Assembly (NCBI GenBank): GCA_009869945.1
Contig: WIXG01000284.1
Location: 1 to 64,000, forward strand
From: Mesaphorura yosii
Lineage: Eukaryota; Arthropoda; Collembola; Poduromorpha; Tullbergiidae
Length of the DNA: 64,000 bases
Direction of reading: 5' to 3'
Shown: in pieces, positions 48,207-59,705 of the stretch
Numbering within the stretch: position 1 is the first letter of the stretch
Layout: each line of letters opens with the position of its first letter
The notes under the pieces: generated by a model
The model's input: only the letters and a program-made list of their open reading frames with translations
The model's database searches: none
Told to the model about the DNA's origin: nothing
Program-made: the position numbers and the translations under genes

Positions 48207-48775
48207 TTTCGGAGCCGAGCACCGTACCACTTTGCGAAGATTGAAAGAATTGCCGACAATTGATTCGAGAAAATAGAGACAACTTCATTCAGTAGACAAG
48301 TTGGGCGTACCATCACGGGGAGAGAACAAAAAGGCACTAATTAATTACTTACACGAGCGATGAACGATGGAAATTGTATCCCATGCAAATTGAGAGGTAC
48401 AATTTCATTATTTTTAGCATTGTTTGCATTTGCCACATGTCGAGTCAGTTTGCATGAATAAATTGAGATCTACTCCACATTATCCAATCAGGTTTCGATC
48501 TCCATTACCCGCCCATCTAATTATTCACGGATCACGGGATAAAAGAATGGAAACTGGCAACAAAAGCAGTCAATTTATTTCTAAAGTACGACAAATTACA
48601 GTAATTGCCGCAAATCACCTGAGCAAATTACGTTCAGTGCATTGCCAATACAATGCTTCGAAGAGCTGATGCGCGTATTGCAAATCTAGCAGCGAAATGT
48701 TTAGCACATCGAAAGTCTTTAAGTATTTAAGCAAATTGCATGTCTTTTAACAAGCACAACCAACTTGACCTTAAC

Positions 48776-50170
48776 TTAAGCATGCGCGCCAAGCCTGCCA
48801 ATGACACCTTCTACCCAGCCAAATTCCGTGTCTACATCACTTTGTTCCATTCCTTGAGTCTGGTTTTCATTATCGTACGGTTCCATGGAATTGCTTTTCT
48901 CACACTGTTCTTCATTTCTGTCTTGGTATTGCCCTTCGCTGGAACTTTGGCCCCTTGTCTTTTCTTTCTCCTCCCATTCCCATTCATTTAAATTGAGCAG
49001 CTCGCGGAACAAATCGACCCGGCACTTGTCGCACCCGCAGGTGAAGTACCAGTAGTTGGCCAGGTACAGCTGCCGCTCCACGACCGGTTTCCAGGAAAGC
49101 ATGTACGAGAAGGTTAGCAACTCTCCAGCTTCAATCCGTCGAGCAGCGAAGAATTTCACCTCAAAGAACTTCTGATCGTACGCCGAACCGCTGCGTGGGT
49201 GAAACATCCAAATCACGTCCATGTTGGGATCACAGTTGTGAGCAATGTAGGAGGCGGCGTGGAAAATGAGTGAGGCGTGCCTGTGCAGGCGAAAAAGTAC
49301 AGTTAACCTGATCGTGGTCAGTACGGCAGTATGCGTAGGGCCAAACATCTGATCTTGCAGATTTTTCAGGGAAAGTTAAACAGGAGCCAAGGTTAATGTA
49401 GGATAAGAGCAAGAACAGAAGCACACAACGCTGATCAAGTATGATAACGAGATTTGAGCTGCGTACCTGTGATAATCATTCATCATGCAGAAAGAGTTTA
49501 TAGCAATAATGCCCATAACACGTTCAATCAAGTCAGATTCGTACACTGCCCTTAGGTGACATCGGTTTTGGATAAAATCGATGACGTATTCACGACATTC
49601 TTTCGTTTTGGCGTCAGATTGTCTCCGACTTACGTGTGATTCATGTCTTAAGAGTTTGTTCCATTTCTTCGGCTCTCGCTCGCGTAACAGAAGACAGCGG
49701 AGAGTTTCGAGTGCGGGATAGTCGAAGGTGAGATTGTTCGGGCGAATTTGGTGTTTTGTGAAGAGTTCGCACTCAAATTGTGAATGAATGAAGGCCTGAG
49801 CAATGGAGAATGTTAGCAGCCATCAACAGTCAAGCAAAAATTACCCACTCCTTACCTTCTCGCAAATGCGATCGCAAACTGGCCACCCGCATCGAGAACA
49901 GACTGATTTCGGAGAACACGTCTTGTAGCAGCCCAGACAGACTCTAGGTTCCTTCGGATCCGCTGGATTGTACTCCCAATCGATCCGCGGTGATATCATG
50001 AGCGGGTTCTCTTCACAGATCTGCTCGCCAGGTTCAATGGTCCGTGCGGCGACGACGTAGATGCCAAACTGGTCATTGCACTTGATGAGTCCTGGTCCGG
50101 GGAATGTGTTGATCTCTTCTTCTTCAGCATTCTGGTCATTGTCTTGTACTGCTTGTTCAATACCTTCCAT
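48776..50170 (-). CDS. SMYD-type SET/MYND protein
   Basis: Exons 49856-50170, 49467-49795 and 48776-49280 join in phase to 382 aa. An upstream in-frame ATG at 50221 would add 17 aa. The split SET domain begins FGIYVVAARTIEPGEQI (about 36-51). A MYND zinc finger lies at 78-103 (CLGCYKTC...CSRCGWPVC). The second SET part has HNCDPNMD (229-236), GELLTFSY, and the post-SET CGCDKC. The family methylates histone or other lysines, and arthropods carry an expanded SmydA group. The canonical NHSCxPN core is HNCDPN here. The C-terminal 55 residues are Glu/Gln/Ser-rich and disordered in place of the helical TPR-like domain of SMYD1-3, which fits the arthropod-specific branch. Activity is not proven. Confidence 0.87.
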
Positions 50171-50460
50171 AATTAAAGGAATTTTCACGCCAAAGAACGC
50201 AACGCCAACGTGATGGGACACGAGGATGCGACAACCACGATCTTATCTTGCCGGGCGAGTGGATAAACGAAAACTGAGAAAGTTGGGTGATTTACCTGCA
50301 CAGATGAAGCAGATGAGGATGAAGACCAAGATGTAATCTTCACGTCGCTGCGTGAACAGCCGCCACCAGCAGCAACACCGAGAACTCAAGGAGAAGATTT
50401 CAGTTTATGATAGACGACTAGGCGGAGATGTGAAAGATTTGGTTACGTAATTTTTTTCGG

Positions 50461-50775
50461 TTAACTTGTTCCAAGTAATAACAGCACGAGTAGCAGGCGG
50501 GTTAGACGAAGACGATCAGTCGTAGTCGTACACAGATCATAACATAAATATTCGTATGGGTTCAATAAACATGTAAAATATAGTAAGATGTGTACTATCG
50601 AATGTGCTATGCCAGGTACGAATTCACAACAGATGAGATTCCAATAAATCTTGCCGGGTTCATCCTGAAAAGTTTGCAAAGATTTCTCATCCTTTTCGAA
50701 TCTTCTAGCCACGTCACGTTCACACATCGCTTCAAGCGAAAGAAAGAATGCCAACAAGAACAAGTGCCATCTCAT
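50461..50775 (-). CDS. Possible small secreted protein
   Basis: The frame opens with a strong signal-peptide-like N-terminus (MRWHLFLLAFFLSLEAMCE), then a charged segment (RDVARRFEKDEKSLQTFQDE) and a hydrophobic, Cys-containing remainder. It may be a single exon of 104 aa or be cut at a GTACCT donor after residue 53. No family is recognised and no downstream exon was found. The signal peptide is the main support. Confidence 0.3.
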   Translation of the reverse strand: MRWHLFLLAFFLSLEAMCERDVARRFEKDEKSLQTFQDEPGKIYWNLICCEFVPGIAHSIVHILLYFTCLLNPYEYLCYDLCTTTTDRLRLTRLLLVLLLLGTS

Positions 50776-52829
50776 TTAGGTTGCAGCAGATGCAGGCGAG
50801 GTTTTGCTAATGTATACAAATACAAAGTTCCCCACTCCTATCCTGTCGGTGGTTCGGTGCACGGTTCTAGAAGCTTAGCAGTTTCTCGACCGACTGTGCA
50901 GATTTATTTTTGGTCTTAATTAGGACGTAGGATACATAATTATCGGAGGATCCAGCTTGAACCGGTTCGTGTTTTCCTCTTCTCGGCTTCGTGCCTGGCA
51001 TTTTTGCATGATTGATGAAATCTGTCAGGCAGGCATAGTATGACCGCGACTGGCGACTGCGAAACCATTTCGATGATTGATTATTACTTCGGGCTGACTC
51101 CTGTCATCCCTGCTTGCCATGAATTGACCTCGCTTCCTGTCCTTCTCACAAATCATTCGAATACAGGACCAGGGAGCAGGCTACTGCTGGACCAACCAAT
51201 TCGGCTACTGGTTATTGGACCCGATTCAAAATCTATTGTGGCCTCACATTGAGTCTGTTGATTTGGTCTACGCGAATTAATAAATACGTAAACACAGAAA
51301 TGAGCCTTGTCGTGTAAATGTAAATGTAAAGTCAGAGCCAGCTCAAAACGCAGCTCAGGTTGTTCAGTTTGTTGCTGCCGCGGCTGTCGCGTTGAAAGGT
51401 GGGTTCAATTTTTCATAAATATAAATAATATTACGACCAAGGACGTGGTCGACCTCATCCTGAAACCGCGTCGTACCGGGACGAGGAAACCTCTCTCGAG
51501 GCGATTGGGTTACAACGGAGCTATATTTAAAATCAGTGTGATGCATTGCGTAAGAACAGAGCAGAACGGCAAGTAATGATAACTGTTGAATGCAAAATGC
51601 GATACGTGCTATCATATGACCATCAAGACGAGGATGACGATGAACACGGCGCTTAAAATAGATCTCGCGTTATTATTAGCGACTGTAGTTAAATATAACT
51701 TGCACTCGCAGAATCATTACTCCTGTGGATCAACCAGAAATTCAAGCAGACTCATAAAACCGACAGCGACAACGCAAACCGCGAGCCGCCACGAGCGCAC
51801 GACGGAATCAACTCAAGACTTACGAGTTAAGAACAAGAATGACACGGTTGTGTAATATGAGTAATGAGACAGCTTCAAAACAGCAGCACAGCAACGCGAC
51901 GTGGCATTATTCTTGGCTGAAAATCTGAGGAAATTCCACGTGGATCGGATCCAGCCGTTGGCCTTTGCCTTGCGTGTTGCGATTATGATGTGGAATTTTC
52001 TTATAAAATGCGACAGCGAATGTAAATTCGCTAATTCACAGAATTATGAAACCGGCTTCAGCACAAAATGACTGGACACGAAATGAATGTTGATGTAGTG
52101 AGTGACCACAGCGTGCGAGTGCTACCAGTGCTTCGTTTCAATTACTTTGACTTTGATGGTTGTCTTAATAAAACCTATGAATATTGTATAGCTTTAGTGT
52201 TCTTTAATTGCAGTAGATTATTCCATTATACATCTATCATCACATATTATGAAATAAAAGCTTGCATTACTCGTAATTCAAAGCCTTGTACTTCCATACT
52301 CGCACAAACATTCCAACCACGACCTGCAGCAGACTAATTTGCAATTTCAGAACGGCTCCGTGGCCGCCACAGCAGTTGTAGGACCTTGGCATGATTTTCA
52401 ACTGAATTGTAACTTCCACCTTCGCACCAAACCACAATTCGCCATCCATGTAATCACGCATTGTGTTCTGCATTCTGTCAGTTCTGCGAAGTACTACCTT
52501 TCTAAAATACAAATCAAATGAAGTCGAGTCGAGTCATTAAGTCATAAAGGTCAGCCCACGTCAATGTTGTGTACATAATAACATTACAGAGCATTATTTT
52601 ATCGTGATAATTAAGACGTGCCTGAGCGGTGCACAGGTGCAGCGTGCAGTTTTGCGATCGCAGTTGTTGAGTTTGCAGTGCACGTATTCCAGCATCGGTA
52701 CGCGCTTGTCGCAGCTGTCTTGCGTCTGCGGTCTTGGCCCAATTTAAAGTGCCAAGCTGAAATCTGGACAGTGCGAAACCTGGAGAAAATTTCATTTTTC
52801 AATTGAAGTTCGATTGGCCTGATTGCAAG
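50776..52829. other. Intergenic region upstream of the P450 pair
   Basis: Only short frames without domain character are present. No RNA gene or repeat was recognised. Confidence 0.4.
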
Positions 52830-54929
52830 ATGCTTGCTGAAATCGTCGTGCTCGTGTTCACATTCCCCGTCGCGTACTTTTTGTACCTCAAGTACAAATT
52901 CAGGAACTTTCCACCAGGTGGGTGTCACCATTCCTTTCATTGACTACGTGGTCGTAGTATAGTGTGTAAGCTGAATTATGCGAAACACGTGTCTAGGTCC
53001 ATGGGGAGTTCCACTGATGGGATACTTGCCGTATTTGGGACCGACTCCGCATCGGAAGTACAGTGAACTGGCAGCAAAATACGGAAATGTGTTCAGTGTC
53101 ACGTTTGGAAACCTGCCGTAAGTCAACAGCAGAGCTCGTGCCAAATCATATAGTTGTCTGCTGCGTGTATTTCTCATATGACCCCGTCTTTTTAGCGTCG
53201 TCGTACTCAATGACTATGAAATCATCAGGAAAGCTCTGAGATCCGATGCCTTCTCCGGACGACCAAACAAAGCTGTACTGGCGATGGCCATGATAAAAGA
53301 AGGTTGCCAATCACAAACTTTAAGACTACTAATTAGTTAGTACTCTACTAACCAAGTTCCGGGTCGGTCAGGGTGCCGAATACTTGAAGATTGTGCTAGT
53401 ACCGCGTTCGATTTACAGGACTGAGCTTCAATGAAGGCCAGGTGTGGGTTGATCAGCGGAGATTCACGCTCAAAGTGCTGAAGGATCTGGGATTCGGCAA
53501 AAGTTCACTCGAAGGCTCAGTTCAGGAGGAACTTCACCGACTGGTTGGGTACTTGAAGTAAGAAATGTTTGTGTGTGAAATGTAAGCCGAGTTTGATGAA
53601 ATGGTTACAACTGCCTTATTTGGTTGCGGCACACAGAACGCAAGTTGACAAACCCGTCAACCTGAAGTACGTGTTCGAGATTTCGGTCATGAACACGCTG
53701 TGGTTGATTACTGCTGGAGAATCACATGCGTACGACGACCCGATTGCACTTCGCTGGCATAAATTGGCGTACGAGTAAGTGACCGACACACCGTTCAAGC
53801 TGAGGTCACGCCGTCGGGAGAGAAAAAAAATAATACAGCATTTCATTGCCATTACAGAGGTTTCATTGAACCGGAAGTTGCTGGCCCCGTCTGGTTTATG
53901 CCCTGGCTTGCGAAAATTGCACCTGACCGCACTGGGTTCACGAATCTTGTAGCTTCCGTGAAGAACCTTCGTAATGAATTTCGGCAGTTTGTCATGCACC
54001 GTGAAGAATCGCCAAATCAGGTACCCATGGACTTTATCGACTTTTACCTGCAAGAAATTCGGGAAACGACAGATCCTGCCTCAAGTTTTTATAAAGACAC
54101 GGGAAGTAAGTCCGCAGAGCAGGCGAAAAAAAACTTGCTCTTGACGTTTCTAGTTAAGACCTTTACATATAGAAAATGATAACGGTTTACAGCTTGCCTC
54201 TTTGTATTTGGCAGTTAAAAATTTAGTTGACTTGCTGATCAACCTGTTCTCGGCTGGTTCGGACACGACAAGTGCCACACTTGGATGGGGCTTTTTGTAC
54301 CTACTCAAGTACCCGGAAATTTATCGGAAATGGAAACAGGAACTGACCAGAGTTTGTGGCCCCGGGAATTTCCCGACGCTGGCCGATAAACCAAAGTATT
54401 AGTTAAATACGCATCGTTTCATTCTATTTGGTTTCGCATTTGGCATTTGTCAAGTTCGTAACATGACTTCTGGTCTTCCTTTTGTAGCCTTCCCTACACC
54501 GAAGCCACAATTCACGAACTCCTTCGCATCACGTCTATTACGTCCGGAGCTTTGCTGCACAGCACAACTGAAGCCATCCAATTCGAGTCGTTCGACTTGC
54601 CCAAAGGAACCATCGTTTTGCCCAACCTGTTCCATTGCCAACACGATGAGAAGTACTGGGGCGATCCGGAAGAATTCAGACCTGAACGGTGGCTCTCGGA
54701 TGGAGTTTTCAAGAAGGATGAACATTCCATCCCATTTTCAGTGGGAAAACGGATTTGTCCAGCAGAACATTTGGCATTGCTGAATCTTTTCATCATTTTC
54801 ACGGGGCTCATCCAGACGTTTGACTTTACGGCGTATGATGGCGAGCCGCTTCCCAGCTTGGACCCGAAACCGGGTCTCGTGTTGCATCCACAACCGTACA
54901 AGATGGTTCTGAAACTGAGGAAGCACTGA
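52830..54929 (+). CDS. Cytochrome P450 (CYP2 clan), copy 1
   Basis: Eight exons, 52830-52917, 52997-53117, 53196-53302, 53419-53557, 53637-53774, 53858-54105, 54215-54395 and 54488-54929, join in phase to 487 aa. An N-terminal membrane anchor is followed by FPPGPWGVPLMGYLP. Helix C is WVDQRRF with KVLKDLGFG, the CYP2-clan form. The I-helix oxygen-activation motif is AGSDTT (294-299), ExxR is ELLR (351-354), then PERW. The heme-binding loop is PFSVGKRICPAE with Cys431; the Gly usually two after the Cys is Ala. This is an ER membrane monooxygenase needing P450 reductase. The substrate is unknown: hormone, xenobiotic and lipid roles all fit. AATAAA is at 54952. It forms a head-to-tail pair with the next gene. 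Confidence 0.94.
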
Positions 54930-54951
54930 AGTGCTTTATACTACTAAATGG

Positions 54952-54957
54952 AATAAA
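54952..54957 (+). terminator. AATAAA polyadenylation signal of P450 copy 1
   Basis: Lies 22 bp after the stop codon, giving a very short 3' UTR. Confidence 0.6.
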
Positions 54958-55213
54958 TAATACAGTTTATTGGAATATTTGCAAGTTATTTTCCTCGCAG
55001 TCGTATGACTGAAAGCTGAGACACAGCTTTTCCGAGCTGAAATTAGGCCGGAAGTCACTTTTCCTTAATTCTTGTTAATTAAACTACGCACATTTATCGG
55101 GAATGAGTTCATTGCTAATTGTTTACACCAAAATTGCAATCAGTTACTCTCCTTGCCTGTCTTATCTCCTACTCGTGGACGAATCGAGCAATCAATCGTG
55201 ATCAGCACGGGAA

Positions 55214-57146
55214 ATGTTAGCCGAGGCGTGTGTATTCGTTCTCGTCTTCACGCTCGCGTACTTTCTTCATACGCGTAGAAAATTTAAGTCTTTTCCACCT
55301 GGACCATGGGGCCTACCCATCGTGGGCTACTTGCCATTCATGGGCTCGAGTCCACACACGAAATACGCAACGCTGGGCAAAAGGTACGGCAAGATTTTCA
55401 GCGTCACGTTTGGGAGCTTGCCGTAAGTGCCTTCAACAGACTCACCTTAAAACCACCTTGGGTCATTTCCCCCATATTTACACACAGAATTGTGGTATTA
55501 AACGACTTGGATCTGATTCGCAAGGCATTCAAGCAAGACGTGTTTCAAGGCAGACCAAAATCCGTACTCGCAATGAGCATTGTTAACGATGGTAGTGTTT
55601 CGTGGTCTTGTAAATATAATTATATCTTCAGTGACAATTTCTAACGATTCTCTTGCGAACTTGTGATTCGAATTCAGGCATTACATTCAACGAAGGTAAG
55701 CCGTGGTTTGAGCAGCGCAGGTTCACCCTGAAAGTGCTTCGGGATTTGGGATTTGGGAAAACATCTCTCGAGAGCTCGCTGCATGAAGAGGTGCAAGGCC
55801 TCATCAATTATTTCAGGTAATTCAAGATACAACAATTTGATTCCAGGTTTAGCTTCAGGACAAGACTTTGGCATGGTTCGGTTTGATCAATTGCAGGACA
55901 CAAGTGAACAGACCGATCAGCCTGAAGCACACTCTTGAGATTGCCGTAATTAATACGCTGTGGTACATCGTCTGCAGCAAAAAGTACTCCCTGGATGACC
56001 CGGAAGCAATTTATATTCATAAGCTGTGCTATGAGTAGGCCAATATTGCATTCATTGGTTTTGTGTTTTGTCACTTAGTCTTCGGTCAAGTCAAAGATTT
56101 TCTTGCACAGAGGCTTCATTGAGCCCGAAGTCGCTGGTCCGTTGTGGTTCATGCCCTGGCTCGCGAAACTGGCACCAAATTGGACTGGTTTGAACGCTCT
56201 TATTCGTGCCACAGATGAGACTTGCGCTCTTTTCCGGAGAATGGTCAACGAAAGGCGCAAGACGTGGAAACCGACTGAACTCCACGATTTCGTGGATGCG
56301 TACTTGCTGGAAATTGAAAATACAAAGGACCCAAACTCAAGTTTCTACAAGGAAGAAGGAAGCAAGTTGACAACAAGCTTTCGCTGTAAATCAAAGTATC
56401 TAAGTCCTGTTGTAGAATGATAGTTTCTGTTTCTTTAGTGAAGAACCTTGTTTGTGTGCTGTCGGACTTGTTCACGGCCGGGTCGGATACAACCAGCTCC
56501 ACATTGTCCTGGGCCATTCTGTATATGCTCCACTATCCTGAAGTGTTGGCTAAAGTGAGAGCCGAGATCGACAATGTTGTTGGCAGGAATCAATTGCCGA
56601 GCACGGAAGATCGAGCCAGGTGAGAGCAAAATGCCAAAATCTTTCCTCCTTTCTGCTGGACAAGTCTGAACTGAACATTGACTGGGCCATTGCCATTTTT
56701 ACAGGCTTCCATACACTGAAGCCACAATCCACGAAGTATTTCGAATGTCATCCATCGTTTGCGGTGCGCTTCTTCACAGTACGCTCGAAAACACACACTT
56801 TGAAGGCTACTACCTCCCCAAAGGCACGATCACCATGGCTAACCTGTATCATGTTCACCATGATCCACAGTACTGGGGCGACCCGGAGAATTTCCGACCA
56901 GAACGGTTTCTCGACGCTGAAGGACGCTTTTCCAAAGACGAGGCTCTTGTCCCGTTTTGTGCTGGCAAGCGAATCTGCCCTGCTGAACAACTGGGCACTA
57001 CAAACGTCTACCTCTTTTTTACGGGATTGGTTCAAAACTTTGATTTCACTGCTGAGTTTCCGTTGCCCAGTGTGGATGCGAAGCCTGGACTCGTGCTGGC
57101 GACTCAAGGCTACAAAGTGGTACTGACAGACAGAAAGGCCGAGTGA
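55214..57146 (+). CDS. Cytochrome P450 (CYP2 clan), copy 2
   Basis: Seven exons, 55214-55422, 55488-55591, 55678-55816, 55897-56034, 56111-56361, 56439-56619 and 56705-57146, join in phase to 487 aa, exactly the length of copy 1. Exon lengths are the same or within 3 bp in every region. The first exon equals exons 1 and 2 of copy 1 joined (88+121 = 209 bp), so one intron was lost here or gained there. Motifs: FEQRRF, AGSDTT, EVFR for ExxR, PERF, and FCAGKRICPAE with Cys432. The fifth donor is GC (GGAA|GCAAGT) where copy 1 has GGAA|GTAAGT. The catalytic motifs are complete, so the gene should be active. A recent tandem duplication is likely. Confidence 0.94.
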
Positions 57147-57261
57147 AGCGGTCAAAGAAATCAAAGTCGAGGCAGAACGAAAATTATTGAAGCCATTGCA
57201 TGAAATTGGAATCACTCCACTGCTTTTGAAACATACGCACAATTGCAATGAAAACATAACA

Positions 57262-57270
57262 TTTATTAAA
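57262..57270. terminator. Possible bidirectional poly(A) signal between convergent P450 and CPEB
   Basis: TTTATTAAA reads ATTAAA on the plus strand (about 120 bp after the P450 stop) and AATAAA on the minus strand (about 360 bp after the CPEB stop). One 9-bp element could serve both converging genes. Confidence 0.45.
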
Positions 57271-57628
57271 GTCATCATTCATATTGGATATGAAATATCA
57301 AAAATAGTACGACTAAATTAGAATCCATGATTATTAAATAAGCTCGCACTTCAAAATAACTAAAGATAACATAAAGCTGAGGCTAACCTATAAAACTCCT
57401 CGATCAAAAATAGTAGTAAAGTAGTAATAGAATTTAGAAAATCAAAAATTGCATCCTAAATGTCAGCAACAAATATTTAGAATGGCATGATTGGCTCAAA
57501 AAATCTCAAACAAGTCAAAAATTACCTTTTCTAAACTAGAAATAATGTATCACTAAAGAAACAAAGTGTTCAAAAAGAACTAAACTTCCAGCATGTAAGT
57601 AAATAAATCCTGTCCAGCCAGTCGTTTC

Positions 57629-59705
57629 TTACTCATAAAATCGTTCCCAACGCGGTTGATCGAAAGAAGGGCCAAACCCAAACCGATTTTGCATATTGCC
57701 TGAGTGTGAAATTTCAGTCAGCGAACTGCGTGCTCGGAAGTTGGTCGGCATGATGGAAGTCGGAGTTCCGATCTTGTTTGCATTGCGCCTGCAACGAATT
57801 ATACAACAAATAAATATTATCGAAACACATCGGCACAACATTCCAAGATTTCTACTTCAATTACTTCAATAGAAAGTACTTTCACTTACATTAAGGGGCG
57901 ATGGGCGCGATATTGAGTGTCCATGTGCACTGACTGAAAGCAGCTGGAGCAAAAGTAGCTGAAGCAGGCTGCGTCCCTGCAGAAGTACGGCCCTTGCTGA
58001 ACCTTGCAAACAGAGCAATTGGCGTCTTCTAAGTAAGGATCCACTTGAATCTTCTTTGTGAATTCATTTGTTCGAATTTCGATGAATGCTGCAGTTACTG
58101 CTTTCAAGTATGACATGTTGTTGTCGAATGTCACACGTCCCGATCCGATGGGATACTTGTTGCGATCGGTGTCAATGCCAGCATACACAACACCCCCGAA
58201 CAGCTCCTGCATGATGTGAGATAGGCCTTCTGCGTTCAACATTCCATGCAGCGCTCCCACGAAAATAGTTTTCTGTGGATCCAGCTTGGTATCGGGACAG
58301 CGAACGAAGTTGCTGTCTCCAACCGCCCACGGGATGACCTGAATGTCCTTTTTGTTGATGTATCTTGAGCACAATCTGATGTAATCTGCGCCTTTGGTAT
58401 AGTCGTGAGTACAGTTCTGCAACAAATGCTTAACCTGTCGCTCAGTGTCGAATAGTACATACGCATAACCCTTCGGGCGATTCCCATCCTTTCCAGGCCA
58501 TTCAACTCGAACGCGTCCAAAAGGCTTAAAGGTGTTGATCAGACAATTTTCAGTAACTTCCCACGGAAGGCCTCCAAGGAATACTTTGGTGGAGTAAATT
58601 TGGTCTCGGTAATTTCTCTTCTGTGGAAGAATTCCAGTCCATTTGAGGTTTGCCGATGATACTTGCGCCATTTCCCGATGATACAAGGCCGCTCTTTCCA
58701 AATATCCATCGGTTCTCGTGCGGTTGTATGAAGGCGGAGACGTCGGAGAAGCCGGATCGTTGTTTGGGGTAAACTGAGTCATCAAGTGCTGTTGAAGCGT
58801 GGTGATTAAGGCACTGATTTGTCTTCGTTGAAAAGGGTCTCCGCCACTGCTGTTTGAGAAGTCTTGAAGTTCTTGCAGCATCTTCAGTTGTTCAATCGTT
58901 TGTCGAATGGTCAGTCCAGTGTGGCTCCGGGGTGGCTCAAGGGCTGCAAGACTACGCATGAAGTCATTACCTCTAGTACCTAGGACACACAAGTAGAAGA
59001 ATTTAGTGATAAATTCATATTTGCATGAGTGACTGACGTGATTTGCATTTGAATTAATAGGTTATTACTTTCTGGCGACAGAGGCGTCCGGTCTTCAAAG
59101 TCCCTCGATGGCATTGAGAGTGCAGGGGGAGTCATCGGTGGTGCATCAAAACCGTATGGTTTACGTCCTGTATATCGATACGGCGACATTTGGTCCACTC
59201 CGTTGAGCAACTGTCCGAAAGCGTCAATGTTGAAATTTGGTGTGTGGTAGGAGCTGGTTTCCGAAGCGCTGGAAAAGGGATACATCTGCTGCGTGTAGCT
59301 CGCGGTTGTGTTAAGTGATTCACCAACCGATAGCCTCCCGAACCCCTCCAATCCAACTGGCATGGTAGGTAGTGGCGAAGTGTTACAGCAAGCAGCCGCA
59401 GCTCCATTTGTAGCCCCATCCTCGTCTTCAATTATACCGCTTTCATTGAATTCAGTCGCTGCTCCGGTTTCATTCAGATTCAGGCTGGCTCCTGCTCCAC
59501 TTGTGTTTGACTCGTCTTCTCCCGACGTACCATTTCCATCACCGCCCTCCAGAATTGTCGATGTTTTACCAATTTGTCTTCCTTCATAACCCCAAAGATG
59601 CGCAAATCTCGAACTGGAGCCGCTGCCACTGCCAAAACTGCTGTCTGGGCTGTGTTCAACAGAACTGTTTGAAACATTGCTCTCGTTGCCACTTGTTAAA
59701 CTCAT
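57629..59705 (-). CDS. CPEB: Cytoplasmic polyadenylation element-binding protein, CPEB1/Orb class
   Basis: Exons 59069-59705, 57890-58979 and 57629-57788 join in phase to 628 aa. The N-terminal half is disordered (Ser/Gly/Asn/Thr-rich with an AAAACC stretch). RRM1 starts near 342 (STKVFLGGLPWEVTE, EWPGKDG, PKGYAYVLF) and RRM2 near 449 (KTIFVGALHGMLNAE). A ZZ-type zinc finger follows (CSVCKVQQGPYFCRDAACF...CSSC, about 540-575) with a short C-terminal tail. The KVFLGGLPW and VEWPGKDG forms separate it from the CPEB2-4 group. CPEB binds U-rich elements in 3' UTRs and controls poly(A) length and translation, especially in the germline and neurons. The middle donor GAAA|GTAATA in phase 1 was chosen because the alternative GTCAGT donor gives a stop. 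The start MSLTSG follows a long 5' leader frame. Confidence 0.94.
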
